A DNA stretch of 64,000 nucleotides. Origin: Anthopleura xanthogrammica (lineage: Eukaryota > Cnidaria > Anthozoa > Actiniaria > Actiniidae). Of this stretch, positions 54,924-64,000 are shown in pieces. A program made the position numbers and the translations under genes. How positions within the stretch are numbered: position 1 is the first letter of the stretch; every line of letters starts with the position of its first letter. The stretch lies in NCBI GenBank assembly GCA_964019055.1, contig OZ025207.1, forward strand, positions 12,493,590-12,557,589. The letters run 5' to 3'. The notes beneath the pieces were generated by a model. It was not told where the DNA came from. It was given only the letters and a program-made list of their open reading frames with translations, and ran no database searches.

Positions 54924-57900
54924 TTAAAACGGCACAGGTACTTCTTCTGGGTCTGTCATTGCTAGGTCAAACACCTTTTGACACCAATTCGTAAAAGAAT
55001 CTGAAAGAATATCACAATGTTAAGGTTTATTGGCAGATGCTTACAGCAATGTGACTATGATAGCTACCGTATCTTTAAGCTTCAAGAAACCACAGGTACA
55101 CAGGAATACCCATGCTCATTTGGTTTTTCACGGCCGCCAGTCAAAAGTATAAAAGGTACCAACCATTGAGTTTTGATTGACGGCAGCAAAAAAAAATTTT
55201 TCGCGACAAGCCATTAGTTAGTTCTGAGTTAGCAGAATTTCGAGGATCACAATAAATAATAACCTTAGTCACAAAAATTCAATGTCCATAATCTTTCAAC
55301 TTACCAACACCATTGTTAAGCCACTGGGGTGATAAATTACTATATATAAAAAAGAAGTAGAACGGCAGACCAGCAAGGATGAGAGCAAGTGCAATGAGAG
55401 AACCCATGGGATCACCAAAGATAGGGGCAATGATCAGGTATATGGATGCAAGACTCATGCCGATGGGAACAATTATCCACACCTAGAATGTCAAAAAAAT
55501 GTGTTTAGAGTTGTTGAAGTATAGACCATTTTGGCTTGGGCATAATGTTTTCCCAATTCAGACCATGTGTCATTCCCTAGAGTATCTTTTCTTTGCTTAA
55601 CAGTTGTGCATGAGAAGACACATGAATATGGATCAATACTGAAACAAAGAATCTTATTCTCGAGACCACATGTCATTCCCTAGAGTATAATTTCTTTGTT
55701 TAACAGTTGCTGCATACGAGAAGACACATGAATATGGATACAACTCAAACAAAGAATCTTATTCTTAAGAGAATGACACATGGTCTGTGATGAGAAAACC
55801 TCATGAAATTAATGAAAAGGTTGGTTAAATGGGAAGCAGCAGTGAGAATGCTTGCCTCTCGCCATGATAGTCCAAGTTTGATTCCTAGGCTCGGCATAGT
55901 ATGTGAGTACAGTTGCTTGTTAGTTCTCTCCTGTGCTTTGAGGATTTTTCTCTGGATTCTCCAGTTTTTTATCCTTCTTAAAAAAACAACTTCTAAATTC
56001 CAATTAGAATCCACTCCTTGGTTTTTTTATGAGGGTAGCACTAAATAGCCAGTGGCTAACAAACCTGTGGCCCTTGTTCCATGATCGAATTGGAATTTAG
56101 AAGTTGATTTTTGTGGAGGGAGGAAAACCGGAGAACCCAGAGAAAAACCCTCAAAGCACAAGAGAGAACCAACAAGCAACTCTACTCACATACAACACCA
56201 AGCCCGGCAGGACTCGAACCCGGGTCGCATTGGTGAGAGGCAAGCACTCTCACTGCTACGCCACCCATGCTTCCCCAGTGGAAGAAGAGCCACTGCAGAA
56301 CCACTGTTAATTCCCATTTAAAAAATAATTGATAGGTAACTATGGTGACAGAGGTTGCACTTACTCTGTACGGTCGTCGCTTGTTTGGCTGTTTGTATCT
56401 CAGCCAGAGTAGAGACATGAATGTCCCACCATAGAACAACCATGCTGCAAAGCTAAAGAAATCTACTAGAGTAGTAAACTTGCTGGAGTCTGGAATCAAC
56501 ATCACGATGGAAATGAGAGTCTGGAATGAAGATTAATACTCCACATTAGCTAATAAATACCTTATGCATTAATAGAAACTGATGACAAGGACAATGATGC
56601 GAGTATGATTTTTTAGAGGATGATGGCATGCACATGGAAATCCATTTTGAAAACACGCTTGTATCATGTCCTGGCATCGCCGTCCTCAATACTTGAAATG
56701 GCATAATTTCTTACAGTCGGTTTCACCATATTGTATGTTTAGAAGTTCTGAAGGTTGATGCCAACTTCAAAACGAAGTTGAGATATCTGAACTTTGCATT
56801 GAAATTACGTGGTGCCAACCTTTGGAACTTCCGAACATACAGTAGTTCAGATTGTGTAAATCAAGGTGAAACACACTGTAATCATTATGCTTTGAACTGT
56901 TAGTCGCAGATCCAGGATGATTTCAGGGGGTGGCTGACCTGGAAAGCCAGTACATAGCCTTGTTTTAAGATTTTACATTACTGTCTCTAGGTGAGTGGCT
57001 AGCAACCAAATCCACCACCCCTTGACCCACCCTTGGGTTAGTTGTGTTGTTTACTTACAGTAAAAAGAAGAGATGGTAAGGGGGTGAATCTCTTGACGTG
57101 GATCATAGCAAGTAGTGAAGGCATCAGACCATCACGAGCAGCAACATACAACAACCTAAGAATGACAATGACATTAAAAAATATCTTAAGAAATAATTTT
57201 ACTTCCATGCTTTCAGGTCTCTGACCCATATTCTACTTTCTTTCCAATGAAATCTTCATAACATAGCTTGTGCTATTGAATCATCTTAGCGTGCAGTCCA
57301 CCAAGTTATGGATGCTCTGTTGCAGATGCTAATTAACCAATCAGAGTTCATGTTATATCATGGCTATGTTACAATAAATCTTTAGTTACCTTCCATTAGT
57401 AAGAACCATTCCATTGACAGCACCAAAAGTTGATGCGGCAACAAACAAAGGAACAATCCATGTAACAGGTCCAAGATATAGATTACCAACACTCTGAAAT
57501 GTTAATAGTGGTAATCAGTAATAGTAAAGAATATGACACCCAAAATCTGTTTTGGTAGTATCAGTATCGCAAGAGTAGTGGTAGGGTGTCGATAGAGTGT
57601 CAGTAGAGTGTCTGGAGGATGTGAGTAGTGTTGGTAGTATCAGTATCGCAAGAGTAGTGGTAGGGTGTCGATAGAGTGTCAGTAGAGTGTCTGGAGGATG
57701 TGAGTAGTGTTGGCAGTATCAGTTTCGCAAGAGTAGTGGTAGGGTGTCAATAGAGTGTCATTAGAGTGTCTGGAGGATGTGAGTAGTGTTGGCAGTGTCA
57801 GTATCGCAAGAGTAGTGGTAGGGTGTCAGTAGAGTGTCTGGAGGATATGAGTAGTGTTTGTAGGGTGTCAGTAAAGTGTTGGCAGTGTCAGTATTGCAAG

Positions 57901-60900
57901 AGTAGTGGTAGGGTGTTGAATGTCAGTAGAGTGTCTTTGGGATGTGGGTAGTGTTTGTAGGGCATCAGTTGAGTCCCAGTTGAGTGTCGATAGGGTTTTT
58001 TTTGTTGCTTGGCAAATCAGTGTATAGAAAAGACAGATTTTTCTTCAGTTTTATCAAGAATGGTAAATATTTCATGCTTACCACAGCAACTGCTTCTGAT
58101 TCTAGGATTCCAGACTTGCCGAGAACAGTAATATATGCGACATTTATGAGTAAATAGCAGACGGTGATGAGAGAAATACCAATGACAATAGCACGGGGCA
58201 TATCCCTGTGAAATACAATGATACGGTACACATTACTACACCATAAAAAATGTTTATTCAAAGTTCTAGTACTAGAGTACAAGAAATGAAATTACTGTGA
58301 TTCTCAATACTCTGCAAACTCGGTAGTTGTGAGTTGCTCAATAGAATTTGTTTTTTCACTGCCGCCAGTCAAAAATATAAATAAGGTACCAACTGATTAG
58401 TTTTGATTGACGGCAGCAAAAAAACAATTTCATATTGAGAATATTGAGAATAGCAGTAAGAACTAGAACTGCAGTTCATTTATTTAAGCAAAGATTTAAG
58501 TTTGATTTGCTTTTCTCTACTGGTGGGCTATTACTGTTAAACCTTAGGGAGGATTGTCAACCAGAAACCATAATTGTATAAAATTACCTTTCTGGATTCT
58601 TCATCTCTTCCGTACAGTAGTTCAAATTGTTCCTTTGAAAATTAAAAATATGTAAATAAATAAAAGCATATATAATATATTTTCACAAAGCAAGTGTTTA
58701 GGTAAAGTGTCAACAACAAAACTGTGATTTTCTCACCCTGAAACAACCTCTGTGCTGATCTAAGTCAGGGCACGGATAACTCACAGATTGAACCCTGAAA
58801 CAACCTCTGTGCTGATCTAAGCCAGGGCACGGATAACTCACAGATTGAACCCTGAAACAACCTCTGTGCTGATCTAAGCCAGGGCACGGATAACTCACAG
58901 ATTGAACCCTGAAACAACCTCTGTGCTGATCTAAGTTAAGGCACTACTAATTCACAGATCATTGTGATAGAGAGTCCAGGAATCAAGTCTGAGACCACAG
59001 AGATGAGTACACTACTGCTACACTGCCCTTGATAGTTGTGATCACAAACAAAATCTCAATATAGTACATGTAACTTACCATCCGTCATATGCCCAAAGGC
59101 CAATATAAAAAGCCAATCCAATCTTAGCAACAGAATAGTAGGAGTTATCAAAACTATTTTCAAAATGTTCAGTTTTACCTGAAACAGATCAAATGACATG
59201 GATTAAATTATACTATAGTATCACAGCACTTTTCATATTTCTGCAACCTACAGTACAGTACCAACTACAGTGACATTTTGGCTTCCACCAATCCAATGTA
59301 CGACAGGCCGAATTCATTCCAATCGCAAGCGATAAAGAAATGCACAAGTGAAAATGATGTATGTCTTGTCACAGGAGTTTCCTTATCGCTCCATTGGAAT
59401 GAACTTGCCCATTGTAAGCATTGTGTGGTGTGCCATATCATATATGCTGTGAATGGTATAGTATGGTGTTTTGGTATGTGTCAAAAGGTATTTGGTTTAG
59501 GTATACTTATATTTATAAATATGTCTGGAATGTTTATTATGACCGTTACATGTTAAAAATAAAAATTTTCGCTACCGTGAAAAGAGTTCTTAATGAATTC
59601 TTCTCTTGTGTATCAATCTCTCTCAAATATAATTCTATAAGTTCTCAAAAATAAAACTAAAATATAAAGATAGAAACTATTAAATGACAAACAACTTTGG
59701 CCCAATCGCGGTGGTAGACATTCCAGACATATTTTAGGTGTTCACGGTTTTATTGGTTTGACTGTGGTCCTGTGTTATAATTGATTATTTGGTTGTATCA
59801 TGATAAATTTGTGCACCATAATTCAACTCTGATCCCCCTTTCCCCCCCAAAAAAATTACAAGCTGTTGTTTTAATCTCACCTCGGCAGAGTTCTACAAGA
59901 CCAATAATGGTCAACATCGCAATACACAATAGCTTTGCATAGGTGAAGATATCTTGCACACGTGTTGCCCACTTGACACTCCAACAGTTTATTCCTGTAA
60001 TGACAACTATAGAGAAAATATTTTTTCATCAGTAGAGAGCTTCATTGCTTTTTAATCAGTTTGAACATCAATTTTAAATTCTTAAAACAGCTCAATACAC
60101 TTTTATAAGATTTTTGATTAATGCAAGAAAAGGAGTTTACTATCAGATTTGTCACATCAATAATAGTAAAGTTACAATGTTTCATTAAGATTAACCTTAA
60201 ATTGACGAAGGTATGAATTTTTGAAAGTATGTGGAGGGGCACCACATGCCAATGATGCAATCTTCGATGTTTTCAATAATTTTTTTTTGATATATTATAT
60301 ATTGTGTTCTCTCCATTTAGCTTGTAGCTGCTCAATGGACAAGATAAGTTTATCTTGTCATTAAAATTATTTAATATGGTGATTAGTTACTAAGGAACAT
60401 ATCTCTAAGTTAATCCTTTTTTGTGTTGTGTAGTTAAATTGTTTATCATTTTCTTTTGAATTTGTACTTGTTCTTTGTTTTGTTTTTATAATAATTTTCT
60501 TGTTTGTTTAATTTCTTGTTAGTTTGTTAGTACTCCATAAATATTGTAAATAATTAATTGTTTAGTGTGATCTTCCTTGATGAGCCATTTATCGGCTCTT
60601 GAAGAGAGCACAGAGAAAAAAAATATGTTTAAATAAAAAATAAGAAAAAACAAATATGGATTACGAATATGTGGTTATGGAGCTTATAGTATTCTGAACA
60701 AAATTTCTCGATTCTGATTGGTCAAGAACAGTACAATTAGAGCGTTAATGGGTACTCTGTTGGGGATCCAATTAAGTCGCTATGGAAACAATGCTAAACA
60801 CGGCCAACAGCTGCAAATTTGTGTGTAAACAAACTTTTGTTATGTATTTCAGTTGTCCTTTTAAATTAGAATTTGTTGGAGAAAATCAGCCAAAGAGACA

Positions 60901-63900
60901 GATGAATGCCTTCGCTTCGACATACTTGTCTTTATAAAATTTTCTTCAGTGAACTATAAATAAAAAATCACACAACCTTCTCATACAATTTGGAACTAGA
61001 CGCTCTTGGAGCGTTCACTGGGTTGCTTGTGCGAGAGCTCGCCCACTCACCAATCCTATATACTCTATTATTTCTTACCAAAGTGTTCCTTTTGGGTTCA
61101 AAGTCCCCCTTTATTAAAAACATTTTAAATTCTAGTAAGGCATTAGTGTTGTGTTACTGACTTGTCAACGCGTATTAGATTTCTACTTGACCTACTAGAG
61201 TACATTTCAAGACTAGCTGATGAAATAAACATATCTATTTCAGTATCGAAACTGTTCGCTGCAAAACAAACATTTTATCAATGTAAATACTCTTAGCCAA
61301 AATGTGTTTAACTGGTCATTTGTTTTTCCCTCAGTTTTTGTTTTCTGTATTTTCATAAATGGAAATATTCAACAAGGAGTCTTGGCAGTCCGCTTTCTTG
61401 TAGATCACTATCAGCTCGTCTGACTCCTTGGAGTCAGCTTTCATCAAAGCTTTGTTTGTCTCTCGTTTTGTAGTTTGTCTCTCGTTCTGTAGTTTGTCTC
61501 AGTATATTTTTTTGTATCTGAGATCTGGTAAGATCTAGTTTGATCATAGCTAGGTAGTTTATAGATTCTCTTAGTCTATTTTGACTAGTTTGTCTAGTTC
61601 TACGATTCTCATACCATAGTTTGCTCATAGATTCTCAAAGATAGTTCATAGATTCTCAGACTTCTCTCTTTGAGTATGTGGACCAACCCGTTCCAAAATC
61701 GCTCAATAACATCTTTTAGTGTGTGTCTACCACGTACGGCGTGTGTGTTCGTAAGTAGTTTAAGCGTAGCGTTAAAAAACCTAAAAACAATAGTACGCAA
61801 CATGCCTACTGTACAGACAAACTAGTACTTCACGAACCCTGAACGAATGAATTAATGGTGACACAACACTAAAAACTATAAATACATCGATGTCGTGTGG
61901 CAACTTCATTGGACATTGGACATTGTTTACAAGTTCTCGACCAATCATGAGGTGTGAAATTATGGTCTACCTGACGCCCGAAAAACGGATCTCATTTTAA
62001 GACTGGTTTGCTACCATAGCAACCCAGTAATTAATAGCCACTCTTAATGTTTTGATAGTTCTTTAATTGCACTCACCTAAAGGCTCGTGCAATTACAAGA
62101 ACTTTCAAAACATTACTCGGTTTCCATTACTCATATGTATTAATTTCTAAATTGTACTCGAGGTCGCAGGATTTCCTATACTAATTGCTTTTTTTATGAT
62201 GACATTTTTATATAAATATTACCACATATAATATATCTATAGACCCTTTTAATAAACCCTAAAATGCTTTATATTTTATATTGATGTGAGATTTATTCTA
62301 TTTTTTTAATAAATTTTTTTATAAACATTTATATGTTTAAATAAAAAAAAAAGAAATTTATTCTTTTGAAACTTGTTTAAATATTAAAATGGTCTGTGAT
62401 GATTTCATAAGCAAAACACAATAATTTCAAGAAAGCAATTTAAGGAAACTATGGTGTTTAGTTGCTATGGAAAGTGTCAAGGAAGTTGTTTTAGTTGTTT
62501 TGGGATTGAATACCAATTCTTAAACAGTATAAATTCTCAAAAAAATGAAAGTTTGAATCGTAATATTTATAAGGTTATGGCAAGTTAAAGTGTACAAATA
62601 TTTAAAATAAAATTTCTTGCGAAAAAGAAAAGGAAAATAAACATAAGGAGATGCATATTATATTTCATCTGGTTGCACGGCTACCACCAAGAAGATTTGC
62701 AGTACTGCACATGTTTATTCAATGGGTTTAAGCCCAGACACTCGCTATGTAGGTCTGGAGAATGCTCTAAAAATACCTAAATTCTTGATAAAAATAAATT
62801 TTACTTTTTGTGATTCTTAAATTAATTTAATATTTTCAATAGAAAGGAAAAAATCACACATCCAAGGAAATTAATTGAAAACAAATTGAAAAAAAAGGTA
62901 AAAAGAAAAAAATACAAAAACAAGGAAAAAGAGGTATGTTGATTATAATATACATTAGACATCTTCCTAGTATTTTATAGGATTATTTGGTTAAATTATG
63001 CTTAAGCAGGTCATCAGTCAATATTGATCTCATTTGCAATGCAAATTGGAGGAAAGCAATAGATGGATGATGCAACAAACGCTCGCGCCAAAAACACGAT
63101 CAAAAGCAAACAAATATAAACGATGTTTCCTGTTGCTACGGATTTCATCTCCTTCGGAAAGGAATGGTAGTTATTAGTTAAGTTATTTAAGACTCAAGAC
63201 CTCATTTTCTTAAAGCTGATCTTTCTCGTTTTCTACTTTTTTGGGCAGATTTGAAATGCGCTAAAAAAGGAAGCCAATAACACGTGGATACGTTTCAGTG
63301 AAGCCAAACAACGAGTTATTAAAACCTAGAGTACTGCTGAATAAAACTATTATATGTTTGATCTTCTAATACATAGTTAGGGTAAAAAGGGATTTTGTCA
63401 TTGAAAAGAGGTGCTTCTTTCCTAAGACATGTTTTGAAAATTTTACCGGTCAATTTTATGCCACGTTTTTTCCAAATCGACAAACATCGCGCTCGCTTCA
63501 TAACACTGAAAGTTTATGGCTATGTTGTGAATTTTTTGAAGCGGTTATATCATAATTTCCCAAAGGAATAGTTCTTGAAGTGATATTAAGCGTTTATGGG
63601 AAGAAAAGAAAGGAAGTTAGGGAGGAAGGAATATTTTTTCTACCTACCAAGACAAACACAAGCCAATAGTTTGACCACGGCTGGCGGCGGAACACACTCA
63701 GGAAAAAACGGTTTGGCGACGTATTCCCCAAAAATAAGGGCAATAATAGCCCCTGATGCTGGCCTGATGATTAAAATTGAAGTCCAAGCGAAAAGATAAG
63801 CAGGAATTCTACCAAAAGCTTCCATAAGATAGGCGTACTCTGCACCAGATTTGGTCACGAAGGCACCGAGTTCAGCATAGCATAAGCACCCGAACATAGC

Positions 63901-64000
63901 CAGTAAACCACAACCAAGCCATACTAAAAGAGCAAGACCGATAGAATTTGTCTCTTGTAGAATCCCAGTCGGTGAAATAAAGATCCCTGAGCCTATAACA
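54924..64000 (-). CDS. Second SLC7 (CD98 light-chain type) amino-acid transporter, 5' end outside window
   Basis: Exons 5' to 3': (beyond 64000)-63648, 60006-59881, 59178-59079, 58632-58588, 58205-58082, 57493-57390, 57155-57059, 56520-56365, 55482-55305, 55000-54924 (TAA). The first visible exon opens inside TM1 ([14 protein letters not shown]) and includes TM2, KSGAEYAY, a TM3 with [14 protein letters not shown] and the presumed heavy-chain cysteine in FFPECVPPP. It ends GTCTTG|gtaggt in phase 1, exactly as V1-V5 do. The later exons encode [22 protein letters not shown] TM4-TM5 (here [13 protein letters not shown]), [35 protein letters not shown] and LLWLRYKQP, and the protein ends VPVPF. 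Shared-exon lengths equal those of the plus-strand locus exactly. By TM1 and TM3 it looks more LAT/y+LAT-like than V1-V5. N-terminal residues and any extra first exons lie outside. Confidence 0.93.
55123..55201. repeat. Fold-back element, CTGCCGTCAATCAAAAC family, partial
   Basis: Inner palindrome of the 9970-10153 family (CGGCCGCCAGTCAAAAGTAT; GTTTTGATTGACGGCAGC) without the outer ends. Confidence 0.6.
55544..55801. repeat. Fold-back element, CCATTTCAGAC family, double copy
   Basis: Left end TTTTCCCAATTCAGACCATG, two successive core blocks (TATCTTTTCTTTGCTTAACA and TATAATTTCTTTGTTTAACA) and the right end ACACATGGTCTGTGATGAGAAAAC. Reads as a member with a duplicated interior, or two nested copies. 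Confidence 0.7.
55831..56030 (+). repeat. SINE family B, plus-strand copy of an inverted pair
   Basis: Head GGGAAGCAGCAGTGAGAATG, decayed B box AAGTTTGATTCC, body AGTTCTCTCCTGTGCTTTGA and AACTTCTAAATTCCAATTAG. Directly abuts an opposite-strand copy at 56033-56276. Confidence 0.72.
56033..56276 (-). repeat. SINE family B, best full-length copy
   Basis: On minus: GGAAGCATGGGTGGCGTAGC, tRNA-like boxes (B box GACCCGGGTTCGAGTCC), CGGTTTTCCTCCCTCCACAA, CACAGGTTTGTTAGCCACTG and the end GGCTATTTAGTGCTACCCTC. About 90 bases from the SLC7 exon 56365-56520. Confidence 0.82.
57553..57990. repeat. 79-bp minisatellite (~5 copies, decaying at the right)
   Basis: Unit built on CAGTATCGCAAGAGTAGTGG and GAGTGTCTGGAGGATGTGAG, with unit starts at 57562, 57641, 57720, 57799 and about 57889. 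In an intron of the minus-strand SLC7 gene, ending about 90 bases from an exon donor. Confidence 0.88.
58291..58459. repeat. Fold-back element, ATTACTGYGATTCTCAAT family, copy 2
   Basis: Ends ATTACTGTGATTCTCAAT and ATTGAGAATAGCAGTAA, inner pair ACTGCCGCCAGTCAAAA / TTTTGATTGACGGCAG. Intronic. Confidence 0.8.
58735..58960. repeat. 57-bp minisatellite (4 copies)
   Basis: Unit begins ACCCTGAAACAACCTCTGTG and ends GATAACTCACAGATTGA; copies start at 58735, 58792, 58849 and 58906 (the last diverged). Followed by a decayed SINE-B head (58960-59035). Confidence 0.9.
60994..62030. mobile_element. 1.04 kb non-autonomous repeat element, copy 2
   Basis: Direct-orientation partner of 13262-14302, about 97-98% alike by eye. 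It is inserted in the first visible intron (60007-63647) of the minus-strand SLC7 gene. The high identity suggests recent movement or copying. The remaining intron sequence, 62031-63600, is AT-rich and shows nothing I can name. Confidence 0.82.

Noticed and set aside
61434..61803. Short minus-strand frames shared by both copies of the 1.04 kb element (also 13711-14092)
   Set aside because: 64-68 codons, no transposase motif; conservation follows from the copies being near identical at the DNA level.

Overview
The window is nuclear DNA of an invertebrate animal. Genes are split by GT-AG introns, and the DNA is rich in SINEs, fold-back (MITE-like) elements and micro/minisatellites. The repeat style (notably a G-run/C-run element and tRNA-headed SINEs) and the gene content suggest an anthozoan cnidarian, probably a stony coral. 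This is inferred from recalled repeat style and not from a database match. One 200-N gap (11068-11267) shows it is a scaffold assembly.

Layout. (1) 2492-12298, minus strand: a complete ten-exon gene for the spliceosomal kinase PRP4 (PRPF4B), broken only by the N gap in its Lys/His/Arg-Ser-rich exon 2. (2) 12299-15930: a 3.6 kb divergent intergenic region holding a direct duplication, a 1.04 kb mobile-type repeat and a 0.3 kb G/C-run element with 8-bp target duplications. (3) 15931-27307, plus strand: a 15-exon gene for a secretory/membrane NRF-6-type acyltransferase-3 protein of 700 aa. (4) 27308-30052: a repeat-filled spacer. (5) 30053-49595, plus strand: an SLC7 (CD98 light-chain type) amino-acid transporter locus. 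(6) 49596-54923: a repeat-rich spacer. (7) 54924 to the right edge, minus strand: a second SLC7 gene, tail-to-tail with the first, whose first coding exon runs out of the window.

The main discovery candidate is the plus-strand SLC7 locus. Five intact, diverged first coding exons (V1-V5, 30053-41371) stand in tandem ahead of a single set of nine shared exons (42717-49595). Each V exon starts with its own ATG. Each encodes the N-terminal tail, TM1-TM3 and the start of TM4, including the GSGIF substrate motif and the cysteine expected to bind the heavy chain. Each ends in phase 1 at the same residue with a GT donor. Any V exon joined to the shared exons gives an open frame of 485-521 aa. The arrangement is like the UGT1A variable-first-exon locus, and would let one gene make five transporters with different substrate-facing halves and a common C-terminal half.

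A second oddity lies in the same locus. The intron after shared exon 2 holds about 27 tandem copies of a 103-105 bp unit. That unit is itself a copy of the exon's last ~49 bases, its 5' splice site and the first ~54 bases of the intron, so the intron carries many decoy 5' splice sites. The two convergent SLC7 genes have exactly the same nine shared-exon lengths (126-100-45-124-104-97-156-178-77), which shows an inverted gene duplication.
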